Source of the DNA: an uncultured Microcaldota archaeon
GTDB taxonomy: Archaea; Micrarchaeota; Micrarchaeia; Anstonellales; Bilamarchaeaceae
Reading direction: 5' to 3'
Length of the DNA: 64,000 nt
Assembly: GCA_903828955.1 (NCBI GenBank)
Contig: CAIKOA010000031.1
Span: forward strand, 1-64,000
Below, piece by piece: positions 52,503-62,328 of the stretch (within the stretch, counting starts at the first letter, position 1; each line of letters begins with the position of its first letter). Below the pieces are notes generated by a model, which was given only the letters and a program-made list of their open reading frames with translations, was not told where the DNA came from and did no database searches. Position numbers and translations under genes: made by a program.

Positions 52503-53882
52503 TCACTTCTTCTTTTCCCTTCTTAAAATTTCCTCTGCGGCAATCAGCCCGGTGACTGCGGCAGGGACTATTCCTCCGGAAACGCCTGCGCCATCCCCGA
52601 CCGTAAAGAGGCCGGAAACCTGCTTTGTTTCCATGTTCCTTTCAATATCCAGGCGGACGGACTTGAATTTTACTTCAGGGGCGTAAATTAGCGTGCCAGG
52701 GTCGTTTATTCCCGGAATTACTTTTGAAAGCGCATCCAGCCCTTCGCGGATATCATCTACGATTCTTCCTGGAAGCGCCATGCTTATGTCTCCGGGAGTA
52801 ACGTCCCGGTGAGTGGGAACGACATGGCTCCGGTCAATCCGGTCCCAGGTGGAGCGCTTCCCTTTCTGCAAATCCCCGAGGCGCTGCAGCACTGCCTTTC
52901 CGCCTCCAATAGTATAAGATAATTTGCAGATTGATTCCCCATAGAGGGTTGTATCCTCGAGGGGCTCGGTAAGCTCTATGCGCACGAGGAATGCGAAATT
53001 CGTATTGTTGGATTGCTTTTCCTTCATCGAGTGGCCGTTTACGGAAACAAATTTTCCGTAATGCTCCGTAATTACGTAGCCTGAGGGGTTTGTGCAGAAA
53101 GTGCGCACAAAATCTTCGTGCGTTTTAGTGCGGATGTGGAATTTCGGGTCCCAGCTTACCGAAGTGAATTCCTGCATCACTTCGTTGGGCACTTCTATGC
53201 GCACCCCTATATCCAGGGGCCCATGCCTGAAGCTTATGCCCATTCTTTTTGCAAGGTCCATGAGCCAGTGCGAGCCGACGCGCCCGGGCGCAAGAATAAC
53301 ATAATCCGCAGGAATTTCCTTTTCTTTTCCGTTTGCTGTGCGGATTTTCAATCCTTTCACTTTTCCATCCCGCACAGTTATGTCGAGCGCCTCTGTGCGC
53401 GTAAGTATTTCCACTCCTCTCTTTTCCAATTCTTTTACGATTGAGCGGACCAGATCCGGGAGCTTGTCGCTTCCCACGTGCTTCTGCCGGATTGGAATAT
53501 ACTTAATGCCTGCTTTTGCGCATTTGGCCGCAAGCGCTTTGGCTTCCGGGCTTATTTTTGCTTCTCCCTTTGCCCCGTGTTTTGTTAAAAGCGAATCAAC
53601 GCATTCAATCAGCCTGTTTGCATCTTCAAGAGAGACGAACTCCAGCATGTTTCCCCCGATTTCCGGGTGCAGGTTTATTTTCCCGTCCGAGAAGGTTCCG
53701 GAGCCGCCCATGCCGCATACGTATGCCTCCCCCTTTTCCTTTCCGCCCTTATTGAGCGCGGATTTCCTGCCTTCAACATCAAGGCCCTTTTCGATAAGAA
53801 TTACTTTGTTTCCGTTTCCTGAAAGCTCGTGCGCGGCAAACAGCCCTGCCGGGCCGCCCCCCACAACAATCACTCTGGCCAT
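52503..53882 (-). CDS. FAD-dependent oxidoreductase
   Basis: 459 residues from MARVIVVGGG at 53882, preceded by GGTG; the in-frame ATG at 53945 would overlap the divergent gene. Rossmann motif VVGGGPAGLFAAHEL, GMGGSGTFSDGKIN and the C-terminal FTVGDGAGVSGGIVPAAVTG place it in the COG2509-type flavoproteins. Substrate unknown. Confidence 0.88.
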   Translation of the reverse strand: MARVIVVGGGPAGLFAAHELSGNGNKVILIEKGLDVEGRKSALNKGGKEKGEAYVCGMGGSGTFSDGKINLHPEIGGNMLEFVSLEDANRLIECVDSLLTKHGAKGEAKISPEAKALAAKCAKAGIKYIPIRQKHVGSDKLPDLVRSIVKELEKRGVEILTRTEALDITVRDGKVKGLKIRTANGKEKEIPADYVILAPGRVGSHWLMDLAKRMGISFRHGPLDIGVRIEVPNEVMQEFTSVSWDPKFHIRTKTHEDFVRTFCTNPSGYVITEHYGKFVSVNGHSMKEKQSNNTNFAFLVRIELTEPLEDTTLYGESICKLSYTIGGGKAVLQRLGDLQKGKRSTWDRIDRSHVVPTHRDVTPGDISMALPGRIVDDIREGLDALSKVIPGINDPGTLIYAPEVKFKSVRLDIERNMETKQVSGLFTVGDGAGVSGGIVPAAVTGLIAAEEILRREKKK

Positions 53883-53943
53883 TCTGTGCACCGCTAAAAT
53901 CTTGGTCAGAAGGGATTTAATCCTTTCCTGAGAGAGGCTTTCC

Positions 53944-54297
53944 ATGATTCAGATACTCTCCCCCAAGAGTGTTACAAGGGGGCAGGACTTCAAGGGGCTG
54001 CTTGAGGTGAAGCCTGGGGAGATGGATGGGGCAAGGGCGCTTGAGATAATATTCTATAATTCCATTACTTTTGCAAAGGGCAAGAAAAATTTCTCCTCCT
54101 GGGAATTTAAGAAGAGGGTTTCCGCAAGCGAGGCAAAGGAGAAAAAAGAGGTTCCTTTTGAATTCCCGGTGCAGGAGTTTGCGCCAATTACCTACTCTGG
54201 AAAATCAATAAGCAGCAAGTGGAAGATAAAGGTGAAGGTGGACATCCCAAATGCATTCGATACGGAGTTCGAGCAGGAAGTAGTCGTGTTCAGGTGA
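53944..54297 (+). CDS. Arrestin-like beta-sandwich protein (first of pair)
   Basis: 117 residues, all-beta pattern with alternating strands (FKGLLEVKPGEMDGARALEI, SSKWKIKVKVDIP). Its layout, with an early PKSVTRGQDF turn and late IKVKVDIPNAFD, resembles the next gene and arrestin/Spo0M-like folds. Stop and start of the pair are four bases apart. No catalytic residues. Confidence 0.6.
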   Translation: MIQILSPKSVTRGQDFKGLLEVKPGEMDGARALEIIFYNSITFAKGKKNFSSWEFKKRVSASEAKEKKEVPFEFPVQEFAPITYSGKSISSKWKIKVKVDIPNAFDTEFEQEVVVFR

Positions 54298-54301
54298 AAG
54301 A

Positions 54302-54730
54302 ATGGTCTTCTCGTTCCTTAGCTCCAAAATTTCAATAGAGCTCGAAGGCAACAGGGCCGAGTATAAGCCCGGGGAGGCTCTTAAGGGAAAGGTAAAACTG
54401 CACACTTTCGGGAAGGTGGATGCGCGCAAATTCCACGTAGTTCTCTGCTGCGCTGAATGGATGAGCGGCCACAAGAGCGACAATGAGGAAGAAGCGAAAG
54501 AGGTTCCGCTCTGGAAAAAAGATTTCGTCCTTGGCGAGAAGGGAACGTACAGGGCGGGCGAGTGGGATTTTGAATTCAAGGTTCCCCCGGAATCAATTCC
54601 AACAATCGCATGCGAGCCCTGCAACAAGTTCTGCCAGAAAGGCGCGGGGGTTAAATGGTTCCTGCATGCGCAGATGGATGTGCCTTCCTCTCTGGATTTG
54701 CACGCATACAAGCAGGTTTTTGTTTACTGA
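54302..54730 (+). CDS. Arrestin-like (Spo0M-type) protein (second of pair)
   Basis: 142 residues. ISIELEGNRAEYKPGEALKG is very close to the start of arrestin N-terminal domains, and the FKVPPESIPTI turn fits too. GGTGA before the ATG overlaps the end of the first gene. The pair may make one two-domain arrestin from two chains (inference). Confidence 0.7.
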   Translation: MVFSFLSSKISIELEGNRAEYKPGEALKGKVKLHTFGKVDARKFHVVLCCAEWMSGHKSDNEEEAKEVPLWKKDFVLGEKGTYRAGEWDFEFKVPPESIPTIACEPCNKFCQKGAGVKWFLHAQMDVPSSLDLHAYKQVFVY

Positions 54731-54744
54731 AGATAATTGGGCAA

Positions 54745-55431
54745 TTACTGCGAATTCTCCTTATTTTTTGCAAGCTGTTCCACTTTTCCGGAGACTGCGC
54801 ACTGGATGTCGCTGCAAACAAGGACCTCGTATCCGGAAACCCTTGGTTGCCCGCGTTCCCTTGGCTTTCTTGCGGCTTCTATTGCGTTTCTTTCGTATAA
54901 GCCGAGAACCATGATGAAATCCCTGTATTCCCGCTCTTGGAAGAGGGAGTGGAGGCCTGAGAGCATGCACATCGCGGAATAGCGCTCAAGCGCATACCTG
55001 ATGTTCTGCTCCTCTTCGGAGACTGCCCTCCATTTCCAGTCGTCGTTTTTCATGTTCTTGCGGAAGCCGCCCGGGAAGTATTCAAGGCCGTGGAGAAGCG
55101 ACTGCGCCTCCCTCATCCGGGATTGCGGAGGGAATTTATCCAGAATTGCCTTTTCCCCTTCAATCCTTGCGCAGAAAATCCTGCAGAGTTCGGTGCGGAA
55201 ATACTTTCCCCCTTCGGGCCTTGCCTTCTCCAGAAGAACAAGTAAGGAGTTAAAAGCGGAATTCAGTTTCAAGAGAAGGAATTCCCCGGTTTCCATTTTC
55301 AAGAGGGCCGGATTGGATTTTTGGCTCTGGGAAGGCATTTGCGCCTGAGTTTGCGCCGGCATTTTCTCCGCTGCATTTCCGCTGGAGAACTCCAAAGAGA
55401 GCTGGCGCGCCGTCGGGTTATTAATCACCAT
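54745..55431 (-). CDS. Unknown helical protein
   Basis: 228 residues; the first 45 are polar (Gln/Ser/Pro), the rest helical (YFRTELCRIFCARIEGEKAI, EQNIRYALERYSAMCMLSGL). Divergent from the 443-residue gene with a shared AT-rich promoter region (TATATAAA and TTATATAA between 55440 and 55465). Unassigned. Confidence 0.55.
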   Translation of the reverse strand: MVINNPTARQLSLEFSSGNAAEKMPAQTQAQMPSQSQKSNPALLKMETGEFLLLKLNSAFNSLLVLLEKARPEGGKYFRTELCRIFCARIEGEKAILDKFPPQSRMREAQSLLHGLEYFPGGFRKNMKNDDWKWRAVSEEEQNIRYALERYSAMCMLSGLHSLFQEREYRDFIMVLGLYERNAIEAARKPRERGQPRVSGYEVLVCSDIQCAVSGKVEQLAKNKENSQ

Positions 55432-55496
55432 ATATTACTAATTTATATAACATCTAGTATATAAATATTTCGGTATGAAATAATACCTGAATCGAC

Positions 55497-56828
55497 ATGG
55501 AAGAGCTTAGGCCCGCGGGTGCGCAAAGAATTGAGAAGGGGATGCGAGAGCGGAGGCTAATTCACCGGCGGGGGCTTGTTGAGAGGCGCGAGAACTTCCT
55601 GGATGCTCTTCCTGGGAAAATAAGGATTGGAAGAGACTGCGAGGGAAAAGCCGTAACAACAAAAGAGCTCCGCGCATTCAAGGCGCAAATGCTCGGGGAC
55701 GGAATTGTGATCATGAGCACCGGCCTCAAGAGGAGCAACGCGGGAAGCAAAACCCTTGAAGGGACGGGCACAAGAACTTCGACTACTGACATCTTCCATG
55801 CGACGCGAATGGCAGTCCACATAAAAGAGGGAGAAGCCGCAGAGATTGAAGCAAGGGAGTCTAGGCTCAAGGAAATTGAGAAGGTGAATGCCGACCTTGC
55901 GGCTGCGGGGGGCGCTCTTTCGAATCAATTAATCCTTTCTTCAATTCGGGTGTTGCGCTCCCAGATTCTTGAGATGCTCAATAAGAATGATGCGGAAAAG
56001 CTCCTTTATCTTTCTGAAAATGAGCCCTTGCTTGGAAACATTAGCGAAGAAATGTTCAGGTTCGAATCAAGATTGAAAATAGATGCGGGAATGCAGCTTG
56101 CAAAGGCAGAGGAGACCCTCCAGAAGGCATTCTGGGCAAAGGATGGTTTTGCAAAGTGCAGGTTTGCATCCAACGCGTGCGCACAATTGCAGGCGTTCCT
56201 TAACCGCTTCGGGAAGTGGAGGGACGAGGAGGTGGAGGGTATATTGCAGTTCAACCTCCACAGGGAATGCTCTTTGCGCGCGGAGAGGGATTTGCGCTTA
56301 GATGAGCTTCTTGAAAAATGGGCGTCCGATTTGCGCGGGCAGAACCCCTGGGCAACGATGAACATGTGGAAAAAGGATTTGGAGAATGCTGAGAGGATTG
56401 AGAAGTGCGCCTCCGGACTCTCCAAAAAAGGGTGGAAGGAAAGCCTGGAAGCCCTCGGGAAGGAATTGAAGAAGAAAGGCTATGACGGGAAGTGGGGCAG
56501 ATATTCCGTTGTGGGGAAAATGCGCGAAGCATATTCGATTCTCAAGAAAGCCGAAGAGAAGGAGGGCGGCTGGGAAGAGGGAAAAGAGGAGGCCCGCGAT
56601 TTGCTCGAGGATGCGGCAAGGATATTGAAATCCGATAAGCCGGCGTATGTGCTTGCTCAGCTGAAAGAGTCCGGGCCAGAGGAGTATCTTGTTGGAGACG
56701 GGAAGAAGAGCGTTTATTCTTATCTTTCAAAGGGGGTGGAACTCCTTGGGAAAAAGGTTCCGGACGGCGCGGCCCGCTGCTTTGCAGGCGCGCATGAGAA
56801 GATGATGGAGCTCAACCGCGAACTCTAA
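55497..56828 (+). CDS. Unknown large helical protein
   Basis: 443 residues, mostly alpha-helical with charged heptads (EEAKAEIEARESRLKEIEK-like patterns, about 105-200) and Trp-rich helices later. TATATAAATA at 55459-55468 lies about 30 bases before the ATG at 55497. Neither signal nor membrane segments. Function unknown. Confidence 0.6.
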   Translation: MEELRPAGAQRIEKGMRERRLIHRRGLVERRENFLDALPGKIRIGRDCEGKAVTTKELRAFKAQMLGDGIVIMSTGLKRSNAGSKTLEGTGTRTSTTDIFHATRMAVHIKEGEAAEIEARESRLKEIEKVNADLAAAGGALSNQLILSSIRVLRSQILEMLNKNDAEKLLYLSENEPLLGNISEEMFRFESRLKIDAGMQLAKAEETLQKAFWAKDGFAKCRFASNACAQLQAFLNRFGKWRDEEVEGILQFNLHRECSLRAERDLRLDELLEKWASDLRGQNPWATMNMWKKDLENAERIEKCASGLSKKGWKESLEALGKELKKKGYDGKWGRYSVVGKMREAYSILKKAEEKEGGWEEGKEEARDLLEDAARILKSDKPAYVLAQLKESGPEEYLVGDGKKSVYSYLSKGVELLGKKVPDGAARCFAGAHEKMMELNREL

Positions 56829-56874
56829 AGGCGCACATCATTTTAAAATCCTAATAATCTAAATCTGAAAATAT

Positions 56875-56946
56875 GCCTCTGTAGCTCAGTGGTAGAGCGC
56901 TCGCCTTGTAAGCGAGAGGTCGAGGGTTCAATTCCCTCTAGAGGCT
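56875..56946 (+). tRNA. tRNA-Thr (anticodon UGU)
   Basis: 72 bases: acceptor GCCTCTG/TAGAGGC, D arm with GCTC/GAGC, anticodon arm CTCGC-CTTGTAA-GCGAG and T arm GAGGG-TTCAATT-CCCTC. Anticodon TGT reads ACA. Discriminator T; CCA is not encoded. TATA-like TTTTAAAATCC lies at 56841-56851. Confidence 0.95.
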
Positions 56947-57189
56947 TTGAACTTTTTTGTCCTTATGTATTCTGCTGGCAAAAAAGTTCATTAAAAACCG
57001 TTGGCGCACTTTTCTTTGAAGCTCTCAGGCCATCGCTGGTTGGGGCGCATCCCCTTTGCAACTCCTTGCGTATCTCCTCACGTAAATCCCCGCGGTCAAG
57101 AATGGAATTTGGTTCGGGCTCGCGCCTGAAGGATTAAAGTTTCTAATTTTGGGATATAGAAAATACAAAAAACCATTAAACAGAACATT

Positions 57190-57222
57190 AATATATCCTA
57201 TTAAGCTAAATATCAGGGTGAG
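57190..57222 (+). promoter_or_regulatory. Promoter and RBS of the MoxR operon
   Basis: TTAATATATCC (57188-57198) lies about 35 bases upstream of the ATG at 57228, and GGTGA (57218-57222) lies six bases upstream. A GTG at 57222 in frame is part of this RBS, not the start. The remainder of the 56947-57189 gap is featureless apart from AT-rich stretches. Confidence 0.6.
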
Positions 57223-57227
57223 TGGGA

Positions 57228-58631
57228 ATGCCGGCGCCGAAGGATAAAAAGTTCTATGGGGATTTCAGGCAGATACAGGAAAGATTGGATGCTTATTTCA
57301 AGAATAAAACGCCACTGGTCACGGTGGGGACCAGGACTTTCACAATAACGGACGTTGTTGCCCTTGGGATCCAATCCAAGACAAATATGTATTTCATAGG
57401 ATCCAGGGGAACCGGCAAAACCCTTCTTGCAGAGGCGATAAGAAAAGGAGTATTCAACGATGAGGGGTTTTACCTGAGGGGCGACCTCAACCTCCAACTG
57501 AAGGACCTTCTTATAAAGCTGGACCTGCAGGGAAAAACAGAGGATGAAGTTTACAAGATTGCCACTGAAAAGATAACTTTTAATTTCGCGCTCATCGACG
57601 AACTGAACCGCGTCCCCGGAATCCTCCAAAACCAGTTCCTGAATATTCTTGATGGGTACGTCGAGATAAGGGGGCAGAAATATGTCCTTGGGAACAGGGA
57701 CTACATGCTGATGGCGGCAACCGGAAACCCGCCGATAAACGGGGAATATACCGGGGTTTTCGATGAAGACCTTGCGCTCCTCGACCGCATTCCCTTGATC
57801 ATAGATACGGACGAGGTCCCTCTGGAAGAGGGGGACGTATTCGCAATAAGCGAGGCAGACATCGAGAAGGACATAATCCAGAAAGGGGACCTGCGCAATG
57901 AGGCGATCAGTTCCCATCGATACCTTAAGGAGAAGATAAGGGAGGATGCCGAAGTGAATACGGTAAGCTCTTTATTGAAGGAATTCGTCTACGGCTTATT
58001 CCGTTATGTCGAGCTGAACAAGGCCAAAACCGACAAAGCTCAAATGAAAACTTGGCGGGATGCGCTGTTGGCTGCGGGGGGAGAACATGCCACGGGCACT
58101 CTCATTTCTTTCTGTTCTGACATTTCCGTGAGAACTCTCCAGAGCGCAGGAAAACTCGCATATTCGATATATAAGGCCGCGGAAGTTGAAACCGAGCTGC
58201 TGAAAAGCAGCTCCCAGGGGGAACATCTCCCGGATGTCCAGATAGACGACTTCGTAAAGGCATATGTGGAAGCCCTCAAGCTGGCGCTCAATTATGACCG
58301 CAGATTCATACCCGAAGACCTTCCGGATACCCTCCATAAGACCCATGCAGACATGATTTCAACGGTATTCATGGACGTTTCAGGAAGGATCGACCCCAAC
58401 AAGTTCACTACCGCCTCGGTCCTGCTGATGGAATTCAATGAGCTCGCCCGGAAGAAGAACGAAACTGCAATGAGGGGAATGATATCTTTTGCAACCTCAG
58501 GAACCAAGGACAACCCGGTACTCAGTGCGGCGGTGAACATAATGGAGGCAAGAATGCGCGAATTGCGGGAGAGGGAAAGGTCCGGATACATCACAACTCT
58601 CCTTGGAGGTGGGGAAAATGCCGCTGATTGA
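57228..58631 (+). CDS. MoxR-type AAA+ ATPase
   Basis: 467 residues from the ATG at 57228. Walker A GSRGTGKT (58-65), Walker B FALIDELNR (Asp124-Glu125), sensor 1 ATGNPP (164-169) and an arginine in LLDRIPL. The C-terminal half (about 270-467) is a helical lid with extended loops, longer than in the smallest MoxR proteins. MoxR ATPases usually work with von Willebrand A proteins as chaperones in cofactor insertion or complex assembly (CobS/CobT, RavA/ViaA). The stop overlaps the ankyrin gene by 14 bases. Confidence 0.93.
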   Translation: MPAPKDKKFYGDFRQIQERLDAYFKNKTPLVTVGTRTFTITDVVALGIQSKTNMYFIGSRGTGKTLLAEAIRKGVFNDEGFYLRGDLNLQLKDLLIKLDLQGKTEDEVYKIATEKITFNFALIDELNRVPGILQNQFLNILDGYVEIRGQKYVLGNRDYMLMAATGNPPINGEYTGVFDEDLALLDRIPLIIDTDEVPLEEGDVFAISEADIEKDIIQKGDLRNEAISSHRYLKEKIREDAEVNTVSSLLKEFVYGLFRYVELNKAKTDKAQMKTWRDALLAAGGEHATGTLISFCSDISVRTLQSAGKLAYSIYKAAEVETELLKSSSQGEHLPDVQIDDFVKAYVEALKLALNYDRRFIPEDLPDTLHKTHADMISTVFMDVSGRIDPNKFTTASVLLMEFNELARKKNETAMRGMISFATSGTKDNPVLSAAVNIMEARMRELRERERSGYITTLLGGGENAAD

Positions 58632-61600
58632 CCCGAAGGCGAGGCAGGAGATTCTTGAAGCATTCAAGAAAAAGGACAGCTCCATATTCTCAAAGACCGT
58701 TTTCATCGGGAAAAAGCCCGGCAGCGAAGGCCAGGAGCCCAGGTTCAAGAGGAACATTGCCCCGGAGCAGCAGGCAAAATTCAACCAGGAGTTCCACGAT
58801 GCCGTTTGGAAGGACGACCTTGAGGGCATAAAGGCCGCATTGCGCAAAGGCGCGGAAATGGACGTAAAGAATACTGAGGGCCACATTGCCCTTTCCATCG
58901 CATCCATGAGAGGAAACAGGGAGGTTGCAAAGTTCCTGATTGATAATGGGGCTGAGATTGAAACAAAGGACAAGAACGGGGCAACCCCGCTTATGCACGC
59001 TGCACAACGAAACAAGGAAGGAGTTGTTGAGCTGCTTTTGGACAATTATGCTGAAGTAGATGCGCAGGATGAGGAGGGCAGGACCGCCCTGATGGCCGCC
59101 GCCTCTGAATGCGGCATTTCTGTTATTGGTATTCTTATCGATAATGGCGCAAAGGTCGATGCGAGGGACAAAAAGGGCAGGACCGCGCTCTTAATCGCCG
59201 CAGAAAACCAGTATGTGGATGCCGTCGGGCTGGCAAAGGGGCTGATTGAGAGGGGCGCGGACCCGAATGCGAAGGATGAGAACGGCACGACCGCCCTGAT
59301 GAAAGCGGCCTTCCGGGGCCACAAAAATACGGCAGACTTGCTTATTTCCGAGGGCGTCGATGTTGGCGCGGAAAACAAGCTGGGGGATACCGCGCTCGTA
59401 TGCGCCACTGCCTATGGGCATATCTCCATGATGGATTTGCTGCTTGGCAATAAGGCGGACATAAACCACAAAAACAAAGAGGGAATGTCCGCGCTTGCAG
59501 TCGCCTGCAGGGGGGGATTTGATACGGACCGCGGGTTCACCACGCTAACTCCTGAAAAGGTGATCGAAAGTGCGAACTTCCTGCTGATGAGGGGCGCGTA
59601 CATCGAGACGGGTGATGGCACGTGCGGAACCCCCCTGATGATGGCTGCCGAGAGGGGGAATGCCGCCGCAATAAACGTGCTAATCAAGAAAGGGGCGAAT
59701 GCAGACTCCAGGAACGAACGCGGAGAGACTCCGCTAATGGCTGCAATTGAGAAAGGAAACCTTGAAGCCTTCGAACTTCTCCTCAACCACCCGAAAACAA
59801 ACCTGAATGCGGTTGACAACAAAAAGCAAAACGCGCTCATGAAGGCAGCGGGAAAAGAGGACCACTCCATCATATTGAAATTTGTTCCGCTGATGAAAGA
59901 CGCCCGGATACGTAGGGATGAGAAGGACGAGAACGGCTGGACCGCGTACATGCACGCCGCGGCAACCGGCAATGCGACGAACGTAATGCTCCTAAACCAC
60001 GCGCCGCACGAGCAGATAGCCGCTTCTGAGAAACTTGCCGGGGGAATCCCCCGCACCGCGAGCCTCTACGATGCGTTTACCGTGAGGGAGTTTGCCGACA
60101 AAGAAGGGAACACCGCGCTTATGATCGCCGCGGAGAGGGGCAGGAAGGATGTGGTGGGCATTATCCTTTACGACGTGCCCGATTCCCGCGTCCAGGGCAT
60201 GACCGGAGCGGAGAACGGCAAAGGGGAAACCGCGCTTATGAAAGCCGCTGGCGCAGGAAATACCGAAGTGGTTGAAACCCTGATCGCCAGGGGCGCAAAG
60301 GTTGACGGGAGAAACAAGAAGGGCTGGACCGCCCTCATGCATGCTGCGACAAAAGGCAATTCCAAGGCGATTGAATTCCTTATCGGAAAGGGGGCGGAAA
60401 TCAACGCAAAGGACGAAATCGGCAATGCGCCGCTCATGCTTGCCGCAGGGGAAGGGCACCTTGAGGCAGCCGAACTGCTCGCAGGCAAAGGGGCGGAAAT
60501 CGACCAGGGGGACAAAGACGGGGATACCGCGCTAAGCCGGGCATGCCATGGCGGGCACAAGGCGATTTGCGAACTGCTGATTGCCAAGGGGGCGAATGTC
60601 AATGTGACTGGGGAGAACAAAAATAGCCCGCTGATCATCGCTTCAAAGACGGGGCATTCCGAACTGATCGAGCTCCTGCTGAAGAATGGCGCAGATATAA
60701 ACGCGAAAGACAAGGACGGCTATTCTGCCATCGAGCATGCGGCACGTGAGGGCCATGTTGGCTCGATAGAAAAACTGCTGGACATGGGTGCGAATTCGAA
60801 AGAGAACAAAACGAGGGCGCTTGCGAACGCCGCGGTAAACAACAAGAAAGATGCTGCTGAGGCGCTGATTAAGAGGGGCGCTAACCCCAATTGGAAGCAT
60901 AAGGGCTGGGATATTCCGCTCATGTGCGCTGCGAGGGCGGGGGGGATGGAAACCGTCGAGTTACTACTTGCATGCAATGCAAAAGCGAACAATACCGGGG
61001 AGGACAAAAAAACCGCCCTGATGTCTGCCGTGGAGCACGGCCACATGGAAGTTGCGAAAGCACTGATACGGGCGGGCGCAAAAATAAATGTGGCTAGCAA
61101 ATCTGAAGCTCAAACCCCGCTTATTATTGCGATTGAGAAAAAGGATTTTGATATGGCAAACATGCTGCTGGATGCCGGGGCAGACCCGCGCATTAGAACA
61201 AAGGATGGAGAAAGCCCCCTGATGAGGGCGGCTGCAAATGGCTCGCTTGAAATAGTTAGGGTGCTACTTGGGAAACTGTCTACGTTCAGGGTCTTGGAAA
61301 AAAGCCACTACGGGCACACCGCGCTCTCAAAGGCCTGCGAGAACGGCCATGCGGAGATTGTCAGATTGCTCATAGAGAAGGGGGCGAAGGCGAATGTGAG
61401 GACCTCGGGCTCGGACGACTGGAAAAACAGCTCTTGCAGGAAATACACTCCGCTCCACTTCGCTGCGAAAAACGGGCACCTGGAATGCGCGAAAGTGCTC
61501 CTTGAGAATGGCGCGGAAAAGGACGCGAAAAACAAGGACGGGCAAACCCCGCTGATGCTCGCAGCCTGGGCAGGGCACGGGGATTTGTTTGCCAACCTTT

Positions 61601-62328
61601 TACTTAGCGGGGCGAAAATATCGGAAAGGGACAAAGACGGGGATAGCGCCGTGATGCATGCCGCAATAAACGGGAGAACCGATATCTTGTCCAGGCTTGA
61701 GGCTTTTTGCAAATTGACGGACACGTCCCTTGACTTTAACGAACGGAACAAAAAAGGGTGGAGCCCTGCGATGTATGCGGCAAGAAGCGGCAGCAAGGAT
61801 TGTTTTGATTTTGTGGTTGCGAGAGGGGCTAAGTTCGAAGTGGCAACCGATGGGGAGTGGATCGCAAGGCGCCACCTGATAGGGGCCAATGTGCTCAGCG
61901 GCTACGATTGGCAACCCCGTGTTGCCGATCTCCTTGTAGACATCGGCCTGGATGTGAACGTAAAAAATTCCTGGGGTACAACGATACTGATGCACGCGGC
62001 AAGATATGGGGATGCCGATCTCGTTAGAAAACTTGTGGAAAGGGGCGCGGATATAAACTTGAGGACCAGGGCTTCCGGAAGCGCGCTTGGCTTTGCGGTG
62101 GAAAACGGGCAGGGGGCAGTGGTACAGATACTTCTGCAAAAAGGCGCAAAAATAGAACGCGGGCATCTTGGAAGTGCGATAAAGTCAGGGCATGAAAAGG
62201 TTGCAAGGATCCTGGTTGAGCACGGCGCGAAAATCGGGGAAGAACACTGGAAGAGGGCGCTCAAAAAAGGCATGAAGGAGTTCTCTTCATTGCTTTTCGA
62301 GAAGTGGACGAATGCCTCAAAGAACTGA
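58618..62328 (+). CDS. Giant ankyrin-repeat protein
   Basis: 1236 residues. After about 60 residues of unique sequence, roughly 32 ankyrin repeats follow without a break (e.g. NGATPLMHAAQRNKEGVVEL, DGDTALSRACHGGHKAICEL), some with insertions near residues 300, 475, 920 and 1060. No signal or membrane segment. The start ATG stands after GGAGGTG inside the MoxR gene; the end overlaps the next gene by 17 bases. In the operon it is best seen as the substrate-binding or scaffold subunit between the ATPase and the metallopeptidase-like protein. Confidence 0.92.
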   Translation: MPLIDPKARQEILEAFKKKDSSIFSKTVFIGKKPGSEGQEPRFKRNIAPEQQAKFNQEFHDAVWKDDLEGIKAALRKGAEMDVKNTEGHIALSIASMRGNREVAKFLIDNGAEIETKDKNGATPLMHAAQRNKEGVVELLLDNYAEVDAQDEEGRTALMAAASECGISVIGILIDNGAKVDARDKKGRTALLIAAENQYVDAVGLAKGLIERGADPNAKDENGTTALMKAAFRGHKNTADLLISEGVDVGAENKLGDTALVCATAYGHISMMDLLLGNKADINHKNKEGMSALAVACRGGFDTDRGFTTLTPEKVIESANFLLMRGAYIETGDGTCGTPLMMAAERGNAAAINVLIKKGANADSRNERGETPLMAAIEKGNLEAFELLLNHPKTNLNAVDNKKQNALMKAAGKEDHSIILKFVPLMKDARIRRDEKDENGWTAYMHAAATGNATNVMLLNHAPHEQIAASEKLAGGIPRTASLYDAFTVREFADKEGNTALMIAAERGRKDVVGIILYDVPDSRVQGMTGAENGKGETALMKAAGAGNTEVVETLIARGAKVDGRNKKGWTALMHAATKGNSKAIEFLIGKGAEINAKDEIGNAPLMLAAGEGHLEAAELLAGKGAEIDQGDKDGDTALSRACHGGHKAICELLIAKGANVNVTGENKNSPLIIASKTGHSELIELLLKNGADINAKDKDGYSAIEHAAREGHVGSIEKLLDMGANSKENKTRALANAAVNNKKDAAEALIKRGANPNWKHKGWDIPLMCAARAGGMETVELLLACNAKANNTGEDKKTALMSAVEHGHMEVAKALIRAGAKINVASKSEAQTPLIIAIEKKDFDMANMLLDAGADPRIRTKDGESPLMRAAANGSLEIVRVLLGKLSTFRVLEKSHYGHTALSKACENGHAEIVRLLIEKGAKANVRTSGSDDWKNSSCRKYTPLHFAAKNGHLECAKVLLENGAEKDAKNKDGQTPLMLAAWAGHGDLFANLLLSGAKISERDKDGDSAVMHAAINGRTDILSRLEAFCKLTDTSLDFNERNKKGWSPAMYAARSGSKDCFDFVVARGAKFEVATDGEWIARRHLIGANVLSGYDWQPRVADLLVDIGLDVNVKNSWGTTILMHAARYGDADLVRKLVERGADINLRTRASGSALGFAVENGQGAVVQILLQKGAKIERGHLGSAIKSGHEKVARILVEHGAKIGEEHWKRALKKGMKEFSSLLFEKWTNASKN

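Noticed and set aside
53883-53945. N-terminal extension of the FAD oxidoreductase
   Set aside because: It would overlap the divergent start at 53944; the GGTG before the ATG at 53882 and the Rossmann motif right after it favour the shorter form.
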